Under the pieces are notes generated by a model, which was given only the letters and a program-made list of their open reading frames with translations, had not been told where the DNA came from and made no database searches. A stretch of DNA of 64,000 nt, taken from contig NC_081552.1 in NCBI RefSeq assembly GCF_963082655.1, positions 191,034,075 through 191,098,074 of the forward strand. The letters run 5' to 3'. This document shows, one piece after another, positions 22,669 through 32,115 of this stretch (positions within the stretch are counted from its first letter, which is position 1; each line of letters starts with the position of its first letter). Made by a program: the position numbers and the translations under genes. The stretch comes from Stomoxys calcitrans. Lineage: Eukaryota > Arthropoda > Insecta > Diptera > Muscidae.

Positions 22669-23660
22669 TGTCTAGGGGTGTAATTAAACTCAGTGTTCCA
22701 GGTTTCAATTAATTCTATACATTTTAGTATCTGCCACCTACATTTCATTTGCAGCACTAACACCTTCGACTCAACTCCTTTGGCATGTTAGCAAATTGCA
22801 AGTGCCACTTGGTTCACCTTTATGCTGACATGGATTCCAGTTGTGTAATAAAAATCAAATCAATGCCAAGCAACATGACATTCAATGTTTGCTCCAAAGC
22901 TAAAAAGGTGGTGGAAAAATGTTGCTGCTTTTGACAACATGCTACCCACCGCCAACTCTTTCGTCTATTGCAGGCAGGTTAACTAAATTTTGCGTTGCAC
23001 TTGCAATTTAACCTGTTTTTATGGGGGCAACTTTAACTTCTAAGCCCACTAAAAACTTCGTTAAGGTAGTAGAAGTTGTACACTCAAAGTTAAAATGACT
23101 GTAAAAAATGAAGGTAAACATTTATATTTAAGCAACATTTGTTGCAATGTTTGAAGTTGCAACTTTGAGAACCACTAGCTTTATATACACATGTGCAATC
23201 AACCATGGCTCTAAAATACGAATCGAGTTTTGGGTTAATCAGATGTTTGATTAATACTTGCCTAAACTCGTGTTTGAGTTTAGACCAATGGTTTCTTGGA
23301 CAAAATTTCTTAAAATTTATCGTCGATTACGATTCTAACAACTGTCAAGAGTTGACCCAGCCTAATGCACAACGTCAACAACATTGACAAGATCAAGGCG
23401 TGAGAATAGTTTTAATGGTTTTCGTAACCAAGTAAGACTGAAACTTCGTTGGAAAGATAGAGTGGGCGTATATTTTAAGAAGCTTGATGTAGCAAATGGG
23501 AAAAGAATCAGATAAAACCCAAGCATTTGGAGAAATTTACATGGCTCTGTTTTTGCACCAAAGTAACAGACTGCACTAAAACAGTTACTTGTATAAGACT
23601 AGAAAAAGGCGGAATATATTGACTTATCCTCAAACTGCATCCACATCGCATTGCATAAAA
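22669..23660. other. Repeat-poor intronic stretch
   Basis: Nearly 1 kb in the 33-kb intron without recognised repeats or exons. It borders the ACCGGT cluster at 23665-23787, so it may hold regulatory sequence. That is an inference. Confidence 0.4.
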
Positions 23661-23664
23661 TAGG

Positions 23665-23787
23665 ACCGGTTCCAAATTGGTGATTTCACCGGTTCCCAGG
23701 AACCGAGAACCGGTCCTCCTATGACCGGTGAAATTGACGTGCAAGGAATTGGTTAAATTTCTTCTTAAAGCTGACTTTTAACCGGTT
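23665..23787. promoter_or_regulatory. Cluster of five ACCGGT sites, possible Grainyhead-type element
   Basis: ACCGGT occurs at 23665, 23688, 23709, 23724 and 23781, the last as perfect AACCGGTT. Grainyhead factors of flies bind AACCGGTT-like sites. Two pairs form inverted repeats (GGACCGGTTC with GAACCGGTCC; TTTCACCGGT with ACCGGTGAAA), so an inverted-repeat transposon remnant is an alternative. Confidence 0.4.
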
Positions 23788-23871
23788 AAATAATTGGTCA
23801 TTTGGCCAGTTTTTAGTCCCCGTCATTTCTTTGGCTCATATTGAATTCATCGATCACAGGAATAGCCTGCG

Positions 23872-24104
23872 GACCACTAAGGAACAAGGGATACTTCTCT
23901 CATATCAATGATAAGGGGCCTCCTTTGTTACGCCGAGTCTGAACGGGTGTAGAGAAGTTTAACATGGCAGTATACCTCACAAATGTAGCCAGCATTAGTA
24001 AGGGAATAACCAACGCTGAAAAATGTTGTGATGTTCTCGCCAGGATTTGAACCCAGGGGTTCGGCGTCATTGGCGGACATGCTTACCTCTGTGCCACGGT
24101 GGTC
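23872..24104 (-). mobile_element. tRNA-derived SINE
   Basis: The reverse complement has AGAGGTAAGCATGTCCGCCA (A-box region), GGGTTCAAATCCTGGCGAGA (B box), then the body to TTATCATTGATATGAGAG. Confidence 0.85.
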
Positions 24105-25157
24105 TCCAGTGTTTGGCCCACAGGTTATATGGGGGCTAAAATAGTTTATAGACCGATTTGGGTCATACTAGGGACGGATTTTGGAAGTCAGAACAAAAGT
24201 GTTTGGGCCATATTAGAGCCAAATCGGATGAAAAATAAGGCTACTAGGGGCTCAAGAAGTAAAATGCGGCGATTTGTTTATATGACGGCTAAAACAGTTT
24301 ATATATCGATTTGAGTCATACAAGGGACGGATATTGGAAGTCAGAACAAAAGTTCTTGGGCCGAATTTCAGCCAAGTCCGATAAAAATTAGGGCTTGTAG
24401 AGGCTCAAGAAGTCAAATCCGGGGATCGGTTCATATGGGGTCAATATCAGTTTATCGACCGATTCGAGTCATACTAGGCACGGATATTATAATAGAAATC
24501 CTTGGGCCAAATTTCAGCCAAATCGGATGAAAATTGAGACCTTTAGTGTCCCAAAAAGTCAAAACTAAGGATCGGTTTATATGAGGGGCAAAAACAGTTT
24601 CTCGACCGATTCGGGTCATACTAAGCACGGATATTTGAAGTCAGAACAAAAGTTTTTGGGCCAAATTTCAGCCAAATCGGATAAAAATTAAGGCTTGTAG
24701 AGGCTCAAGAAGTCAAATCCGGGGATCGGTTCATATGGAGCCAATATCAGTTTCTCGACCGATTCGAGTCATACTAGGTACGGATATTGGAAGTCATAAT
24801 AGAAATGCCTGGGCCAAATCGGATGAAAATTGTAGGGTCCCAAGAATTGAAAACTAAGGATCGGTTTATATGTGGTTCAGAACAGAAGTCCTTGGGTCAA
24901 ATTTCAGCCAAATCGGATAAAATTTGAGGCCTCTAGGGCTGAACCTACATGACCCATTCGCTATCCCCAATAACCTACATTGATAAGAAGTCTCTGTGCA
25001 AATCAATATCTCTATTCGTTCGACCGCTATCTTAATTTCCATAGACGGATGAACATGGCCTAATCGACTTAGAATATCAAGACTATATTTCGAGGTGTTA
25101 CAAACGGAATAACTAGATTAGTATACCCCCTATCCCATGGTGGTGGGTATAAAAAGG
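24105..25157 (+). mobile_element. Helentron-like repeat, A' variant, headless
   Basis: Core units read GGAAGTCAGAACAAAAGT, CTTGGGCCAAATTTCAGCC. The tail block lacks (GACG)n and ends CCATGGTGGTGGGTATAAAAA. The head is missing where the SINE begins. Confidence 0.75.
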
Positions 25158-25164
25158 ACACTGC

Positions 25165-25905
25165 AGCACAGAAGTTTGCATGTGGTTTTTCCCTCCTAAT
25201 GCTGGCAATATTTTTAAACATGGCATTACAATCATGTAAGACTTCTCCCAAATCAGGTGTCGCACAGTGGGATAGAACCGAAAAAAAACTAGTGAAAAAT
25301 ATGTCGTGTGAGAACGGATAGATATATCTCTTTGAAATTTGGAATGGTTAGAGCTGAGGTACTAGCGAGATTTCAAGGACCTAGGTTGTCCGTGCGCCAT
25401 TTGGTGGTCCCCTAAAGTTGGTCAACTCGGTATTTCGAATATATGTTGGGGCTGCCAAATATTCTTTTGTGTTCCGATTTCCACATTTTTTCGCTAGATA
25501 GTGCTCCAAAATGCCTACAAAACAGTCCGATTGAGGTCTACAAAATTTCGTCTTGTTTCGGGGATATTCGACTTAAATTTTTGCAATTTACGAAGGCAGT
25601 TTGGAAATCGGACCACTAAATAAATTTTCGAAAAACCGAGGTGACCAATTTTAGGGGCCTGCCCAAAGGCTCCCGCACAAAATAGGACCTTGACATGTTG
25701 CACACGATATAGCACCGCAGCTCTAACTATTCCAAAATTCAAAGAGAGATACCCGTTCTCATACGGCATATTTTCTACTAGTTCTTTTCGGTTTTATCCC
25801 ACTGTGTGTCGCCCTGTGACACGCCGTTCGGACTCGGCTATAAAAAGGAGGTTCCTTACATTGAGCTTAAATTTGAATGGGACAATACGAACTTATGTGT
25901 GAGAA
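25165..25905 (+). mobile_element. tRNA-derived SINE split by a Transib-like MITE
   Basis: SINE body sequence (TTTTTCCCTCCTAATGCTGG to CAGGTGTCG) stops at 25262. It resumes at 25807 with TGTCGCCCTGTGACACG, CGTTCGGACTCGGCTATAAA and CATTGAGCTTAAATTTGAAT. The head is missing. Confidence 0.8.
25263..25806. mobile_element. Transib-like MITE (544 bp)
   Basis: The terminal inverted repeats start CACAGTGGGATAGAACCG and CACAGTGGGATAAAACCG and stay similar for about 100 bp. The flanking 5-bp direct repeat is TGTCG (25258-25262, 25807-25811). Transib elements have CACWRTG ends and 5-bp GC-rich target duplications, so this fits best. A 7-bp duplication (GTGTCGC) with ends ACAGTGGG is a second reading. 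There is no coding capacity. Confidence 0.75.
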
Positions 25906-26216
25906 TGCATCCAGAAAAAGACAGTATATGGTGCGGTTTATGGGCTGGTGGCATCATTGGACCGTACTTCTTCAAAGATGATGCGAATCGTAACGTAACT
26001 GTGAATGGTGAGCGCTACCGTGAGATGATATCCAATGTTTTTTTGCCTAAAATGAAAGAGCTTGACTTGCGTGACATTCACGGTCAACATTTGCATGAAA
26101 TAATCATCAAACACGAAATTATATGGACCGTACTATCGATTCAAATAAATATTTCGTGCATTTTTCTGAATTTTATGTGTTTTTTTTACTTTCTTTGGCT
26201 CTTAAAAAATCACCTT
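25906..26216 (+). pseudogene. Mariner-type transposase fragment with 3' terminal repeat
   Basis: The frame reads GLWAGGIIGPYFFKDDANRN and NGERYREMISNVFLPKMKEL. It then jumps to GQHLHEIIIKHE, the protein C terminus, so the middle with the DGATCHT motif is deleted. The 3' end TCTTAAAAAATCACCTT before TA matches the terminal repeat of the fold-back element at 15539. The 5' half is absent. Confidence 0.75.
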
Positions 26217-26221
26217 TACTT

Positions 26222-26490
26222 ATTGTCCCGGAAAGCAAAAGGTATAAAAGTGGTCGCGTATGCTGATGCAGTTAGGGAAAAGTTTCGCAGCACTCTTAGA
26301 GATATACCTCAGAAAGTTCTACGTGCCACAGCAAAGTGGTCTATGCGTAAATCCGTGCAAGACAGAAGTAGTTCTTTTCAGCAGGAGATACAAGTTATCT
26401 ACAGTGGCACCTGTCTCCTTCGGAGGAGAGAATGTTCCATTTACTGAAATGGCAAAATATCTGGCTGTTGTGCTGGATAGGAAATAGCCC
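26222..26490 (+). mobile_element. LINE L1 fragment, reverse transcriptase
   Basis: The translation shows GIKVVAYADAV (a YADD-motif region with the second Asp lost), NPCKTEVVLFSRRYKL, then PFTEMAKYLAVVLDRK. A frameshift separates the two parts. Confidence 0.7.
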
Positions 26491-26495
26491 AACCT

Positions 26496-26565
26496 CATTC
26501 TAAGTTTTATTAAAAATGCATTTACTTTCTTTTAAAAAATCCGCAATTACTTTTTGGGCAACCCA
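26496..26565 (-). mobile_element. Half copy of the short mariner MITE
   Basis: CATTCTAAGTTTTATTAAAA, then AAAAAATCCGCAATTACTTT and GGGCAACCCA match one half of the full copies at 35019 and 53233. The other half is missing. Confidence 0.7.
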
Positions 26566-26770
26566 TATACCGCTCCTATACGCTTTCAGGTTCAACTTGT
26601 AGAATACAACTCTTCCTGATTTGTTGAGGACTGTGAGACAGTGGCAGTTTAGGGCGAACAGTGCATATCTCCGATCGCCGTCAGCCTCATCCAATCTACC
26701 AATCTTACAGTCGCTGGTAGAAAGATTGGCATTACAGTCCCATAGTCTCCCAAGTATGGGTCTGCAGCCT
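26566..26770 (-). mobile_element. LINE L1 fragment, ORF1
   Basis: The minus strand reads MDEADGDRRYALFALN and NKSGRVVFYKLNLKAYRSGI. This corresponds to the ORF1 stretch GADGDWRHAVFVLNSG of the copy at 48500-48700. Confidence 0.65.
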
Positions 26771-26774
26771 CATA

Positions 26775-27021
26775 AAGTAGCTCCCATATATGTACATTTC
26801 CCAAATTTAAGGCTAGAGCATCTGTTATGACTTTCAATCATAACAGATCTCCCCATTGGCCTTCCAAGCAGCTATAACTTTAGCCTAGTTTGGCAGAAAT
26901 TCGGCACATCAAGCACAACTAAGCCCTTCCGCTAAATTCATTTGGCGTAAACTTTAAGCTGAATCCATAGTGGTGAATTCCCAAGATTCGACCTCGTCGA
27001 ACATAGCACTCTTGTACTTGT
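26775..27021 (-). repeat. Helentron-like A-type remnant
   Basis: Decayed core and a head remnant at the right (CCTCGTCGAACATAGCACTC, TTGTACTTGTTT). Confidence 0.5.
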
Positions 27022-27029
27022 TTAAAATA

Positions 27030-29267
27030 CTATTTGAGACTCAGTGTACGTGTTCGTTCTCTTTTTTCGTCATGGAAGAGGCATATCCCGGAGTGTCTTC
27101 TCCGCACCCTTCTGGTCTGTGCCGGGAACCCCGGACACTGGTTCTGTTTGGTTTGCCAGAACCGCCACCATCATCGGTCGTTGTCTGTGAGGTGTAACCG
27201 GTGCATGGAGTGGGTACATTTCCGATCTTGCTCTAGCCTTACATCACTAAGGGAGTTGTGATGCTGTCCCAATATAGACAGCAGTGTCCCCATTATTCTC
27301 ACTATCGAACGACCACCCGACTTCATAACCTCAGAGTGCCGAATGTTTAACAATTAAAAGAAGGCTGCTTGGGACAGCTTCAGAGAGTACACCAATCGCC
27401 GCTTCAGTGAACTGACACCCCCCTCGGATGTGCTAGTTACGGAGAGGAAATTCCGAGACATCAGTAACGCAGCAGCCGCTCGCTTTATACCAACCGGTCG
27501 AATACCCCAAGAGCGGCCTAATTTCCCGGCGCAGGCACTGCGCAGACGAGTATAAGTATGAGCACATTGTACAGACTGGAAATAAATAGGGTAGTCAACG
27601 AACATAAGTGGAATTTGTGACTGAAACACCTGGAGCTATGTAACTTAGGCACTGGTTAAGGCTGTGGTCTACGGTTTAGTCACTCTCGAACCCCGGTAGA
27701 CGGGATGACAGGATATCAATCACTTTGGCGACGTAACCGTGATTGATCCGAAGAGATACGCCTAGTTGTCCAATCGTCAATTTATTGTGCATCCCGAGAG
27801 TAACAGGGCAAAGAAGAGAGTCAATCGTCGTAGCCGTGGTCTCCAAGCCGATGGAAAGCCATCACAATTTACCGTGGGCGAAGTTACGAATGTCATCCGT
27901 GGCGCCAAGTCGTCCAAGGCGTTGGGCCCCGACGGAATCGCTACACTGGTGCCGAAGAATGTGGATCTGAATGGAGTTGAGTACCTTACCACTGTCCTCA
28001 ACCTGTCTTTGAACACTTTTATAGTTCCCGGTATCTGGAAAATGGGCAGGGTGATTCCGCTACTGAAGCCTGGAAAGGACCCGAGTTTGGGGGAGTCGTA
28101 CAGACCGATCTCCCTTCTCTCACCACTAGCCAAGACGCTTGAGGCATTACTCCTCGCGAGTCTCGTAGGAGAATTCTCATTCGCCGAGCATCTGCATGGA
28201 TTTCGAAGACTGCATATCATAACAACCGCTTTGCATGCCATCACCGGACACATTTGCCGTGGCTTCAATCAGCCCAGACCATGTGAAAGGACGGTCCTTG
28301 TGGACCTATCGAAGGCATTCGACACGATCAGCCATGCCAAAGAAGTAGGGATAAGAAGTCGAAGCACCGAAGAGTGAAACAGGGAGTTCCCCAAGGCGGG
28401 GTGATATTTCCGGCTCTGTTTAACCTCTACCTTTCCTCCATTCCACACCCCTCCAGACGGCATAGAGATCGTATCATATAAGGACGATTGATTGTACGAT
28501 CATGGCATCAGGCCCCCACCCATTGTTGACGTCTGCGATAGGTTGAACGTCTACCTCAATGAACTTGCCTTGTATTTCGCTGCAAGAAATCTGAAGATAT
28601 CTGCCTCCAAATCTTCAGCCCCATTTTCACTATAAATACGAGTGAGGTGCATGCTGAGCTGAAAGTGATGGTCGACGGAGGATTGATTCCGAGTCCCAAA
28701 ATACTTGGCGTCACATTTGACAGCTCTTACACATTTTCCCACATGCCACAGCAATTTGCGATAGTCAGAAGTAGAAATAAGGTCCCCAAGTCACTTGCCG
28801 GTGCCGACAATGAAACCTTTTTGACCACATACAAAGCAATTGGCCGCTCTGTGCTAAGATAAGCAGCGCCAGTGTGGTCTCCTCAGCTCTATGACACGCA
28901 GTGGAGTAATATTCAGATCTGTCAGAATGCCGCCCTCCGAATCGCGACGGACAGTCGCCTCAGTTCTCATGTAGACCGCCTCCATCAGGAGACAAAGATT
29001 CTACCCGTGCGAAGACATAACTACATGCTGTCTAAGCAATACCTTTTGGGATGTTATCGCAGAAACCATCCAAATCATTATCTTATGGATAGGTGTTCAC
29101 TGCCCAGGCTTATGGTAGATCTAACGTAGATCTACATAATCTACAGCGTGAGGTTCAGCGATACATAAGAGAATCTGTAGGTCAAGCGGCATATCAAGCG
29201 GGTCTAGACAACATTCATGCAAACATTCATACGCTACGTCCATATGTGGTAAATAGCTTCCGGGTTC
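27030..29267 (+). mobile_element. LINE J, endonuclease-linker to RT and thumb, broken frames
   Basis: A cysteine-rich finger (LVCQNR, VRCNRCMEWVHFRSCSSL) is followed by a linker (KAAWDSFREYTNRRFSE). The RT has SSKALGPDGIATLVPKN, YRPISLLSPLAKTLEALL, TVLVDLSKAFDTISH, KQGVPQGGV and SYKDD (YADD degenerated). Later parts read PKILGVTFDSSYTFSH and TYKAIGRSVLR. This order is typical of jockey/CR1-type LINEs. Stops and frameshifts show it is dead. The sequence continues at 31366 after an insertion. Confidence 0.85.
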
Positions 29268-31056
29268 AAAGGCGTTAAGTTCGCCCGGCCCGAACTTTGT
29301 ATACCCCCTACCTCGGGTATAAATGTAAACCACCTTTTGTCATAATCCTGTTAAAAAGCGTAATTTATGCAGCTTTATCGAAATATGGTACGATTTGTAA
29401 CAAATTCGACACGGATATTGAGAGGACTAATATTGGTCTTTTTGGTAGCCATACCCAAACATAGACCGATCTGAACCATGTACGACACGGATGTCGAAAA
29501 GCCTAACAGAATTTCAGTGAAATCGAATTATAAATGCGCCTTTTATGGGGCCAAGACTTTAAATCTAGATATCGATCTACATGACAGCTATATCCAAATC
29601 TGGACCGATTTGGACCAAGTTGCAGAAAAATGTCGTGGAGCCTAACACAACTCACTGTCCCAAATTTGGGCGAAATCGGTCTATAAATGCGCCTTTTTTG
29701 GCCCCAAACCATAAATCGAGAAATCAGTCTATATGGAAGCTATATCCATAATCTGAACCGATCTGTGCCATATTCCAGGAAGATGTCGAGGGGCCTAACT
29801 TAACTAACTGTCCCAAATATCGGCGTCATCGGAAAATAAATGCGCCTTTTATGGGCCCAAGACCTTATATCGAGAGATCGGTCTATATGACAGCTATATC
29901 CAAATCTAGACCGATCTGTGCCATATTGCAGGAAGATGTCGAGGGGCCTAACTTAACTCATTGTCCCAAATATCGGCGTCATCGGACAATAAATGCGCCT
30001 TTTATGGGCTCAAGACCTTAAATCGAGAGATCGGTCTATATGGCAGCCATATCCAAATCTGGACCTATCTGGGTCAAATTGAAGAAGGGTGTCAAAGCGC
30101 CTAACATAGCTCACGGTCTCAAATTCAGGCGAGATCTGTTAATAAATGCGCCTTTTATGGGCCCAAGACCTTAAATCGGGAGATCGGTCTATATGACAGC
30201 TATATCCAAATCTGGACCTATCTGGGTCAAATTGAAAAAGGGTGTCAAAGGGCCTAACATAGCTCACGGTCTCAAATGTAGGCGAGAATGGTTAATAATT
30301 GCGACTTTTATGGGCACAAGACCTTAAATCGAGAGATCGGTCTATATGACAGCTATATCCAAATCTGGACCGATCTTGAAGCAGAGTGTCAAAGGGCCTA
30401 ACATAGCTCACGGTCCCAAGTGTAGGCGAGATCGGTTAATAAATGCGCCTTTTATGGGCCCAAGACCTTAAATCGGGAGATCGGTCTATATGACAGCTAT
30501 ATCCAAATCTGGACCTATCTGGGTCAAATTGAAGAAGGGTGTCAAAGCGCCTAACATAGCTCACGGTCTCAAATTTAGGCGAGATTGGTTAATAATTGCG
30601 ACTTTTATGGGCCCAAGACCTTAAATCGAGAAATCGGTCTATATGGCAGCTATATTCAAATCTGGACCGATCTAGGCTAAATTGAAGAAGAATGTCGACT
30701 AGTCTCATATAACTCACTGTCCCAAATTTCAGCGGATAATAAATGTCGCTTTTATATAAGCCTAATACCCTAAATCGGTGGATCGGTCTATATGGGGACT
30801 ATATCAAGATATTGTCCGACATAGCCCATCTTCGAACTTAACCTGCTTATGGACAAAAAAAGGAATCTGTGCAAGTTTCAGCACAACATCTTTATTTTTA
30901 AAGACTGTAGCGTGATTTCAGCAGACAGACGGACGGACATGTCTAGATCGTCTTAGATTTTTACGCTGATCAAGAATAGATATACTTTATAGGGTCGGGA
31001 ATGGATACTTCGATGTGTTGCACACGGAGTGACAAAATGAAATACCCCCATGCAAA
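29268..31056 (+). mobile_element. Helentron-like repeat, B type, inserted in LINE J
   Basis: The head is AAGGCGTTAAGTTCGC and TACCTCGGGTATAAATG. About ten core units with GGCCTAACNTAACTCA and GAGAGATCGGTCTATATG follow, then GACGGACGGACATGTCTAG. The tail is truncated within the hairpin (AAATACCCCCATGC). A SINE follows. Confidence 0.85.
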
Positions 31057-31064
31057 AAAATGCA

Positions 31065-31358
31065 AACATTCTACTAAGGAACAGGGGCAAACTTCTTACA
31101 TATCAATGAGTGTAGCCCGATTTAAGTTGTAAGCCTCTATGATAAGGGGTCTCCTTTTTTTAGCCGAGTCCGAATGGCGCGGCGCAGTGCGACACCTCGT
31201 TGGAGAGAAGTTTGTACATGGCATAGTACCTCACAAATGTTGCCAGCATTAGGAGGGGAAAACCACCGCTGAATTTTTTTTTTCTGATGGTCTCGCCAGG
31301 ATACGAACCCAGTCATTCAGCGTCATAGGCGGACATACTAACCTCTGTTCTACGTTGG
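31065..31358 (-). mobile_element. tRNA-derived SINE, near full length
   Basis: The reverse complement has AGAGGTTAGTATGTCCGCCT, GGGTTCGTATCCTGGCGAGA, then the body with GCACTGCGCCGCGCCATTCG and TTATCATAGAGGC. It ends CATTGATATGTAAGAAGTTT. Confidence 0.88.
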
Positions 31359-31365
31359 CCTGCGG

Positions 31366-31720
31366 GCGAAAATAGTCCTTGGAAAACGACCGTCTATGAT
31401 TGCACCTGAAGAAATTGACATCCCCCCGCAAACCAGATTAGATCTGGCTCAATTGCGTTCCGGCAGATGCAGCCGCCTCAACTCCCACAGAGCAAGGATT
31501 GCAGCCAACGTGCAAGATGTGTGTCCCGATTGTGACCAGAGACCACACGACATACGTCACCCGTTAAAGTGCCAGGCCAGACCCAATCGTCTCACCCCCA
31601 GAACCCTCTGGACGCACCCCATCTTAGTCGCAGAGTTCCTGGATCTGGACACTCAACAGAATCAAGCAGACGCAAGATAGAACACAACAAACTGCTACAA
31701 CAACAAAACAACTATTTTAG
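31366..31720 (+). mobile_element. LINE J, C-terminal coding end (continuation of 27030-29267)
   Basis: It encodes LGKRPSMIAPEEIDIPPQTR, LAQLRSGRCSRLNSH and a Cys-His cluster VCPDCDQRPHDIRHPLKC, then LWTHPILVAEFLDLD. The 3' end has CTACAACAACAAAAC. It picks up within a few codons of where the upstream part stops at 29267. Confidence 0.82.
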
Positions 31721-32030
31721 GGTGCAATAAAGCGCCCTATGGCATTAAACCGAACTTTCGACTTCCCCACCTGATATGAAAGAATTTTTAAATTTGGACT
31801 TATTTTACTTTTCTCGTGAGTTAGTTCGCTTTAGCATTCAATGCTGAGAGGTTCGGGTGGGACCACTTCATGAGGTTATCCCAACCAAATGCCCTCTAAT
31901 ATTTACTATTTTGGTTTTTTTTCAGTTTATTTGGAAATCACAACAATATTTGAAGCGATAAGATTTATGTTCATGTATTTGGCAATAGAAACTCAGCTTA
32001 AAAATAATTCGGACAGTTTAATTGAAGACG
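31721..32030. other. Sequence upstream of the neprilysin-like gene
   Basis: AT-rich, with no repeat recognised. Candidate promoter region for the nested gene. Confidence 0.35.
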
Positions 32031-32033
32031 CGC

Positions 32034-32041
32034 CTATATAG
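32034..32041 (+). promoter_or_regulatory. Possible TATA box of the neprilysin-like gene
   Basis: The sequence CTATATAG lies about 80 bases before the start codon. A start site about 30 bases on would give a short leader containing a four-codon upstream frame (32062-32076) and a poly-T run. No other core element is clear, so this is tentative. Confidence 0.3.
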
Positions 32042-32115
32042 AGTACCTTATCGGAATTCGAATGGATTGCAAATAAGAGTTAACATTTTTTTTTTTTTTT
32101 TCAAAATAAAAAGTA

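Noticed and set aside
25263..25270. CACAGTG as an immune-type recombination signal
   Set aside because: There is no spacer-nonamer arrangement and no antigen-receptor genes. It is better explained as a Transib-like transposon end.
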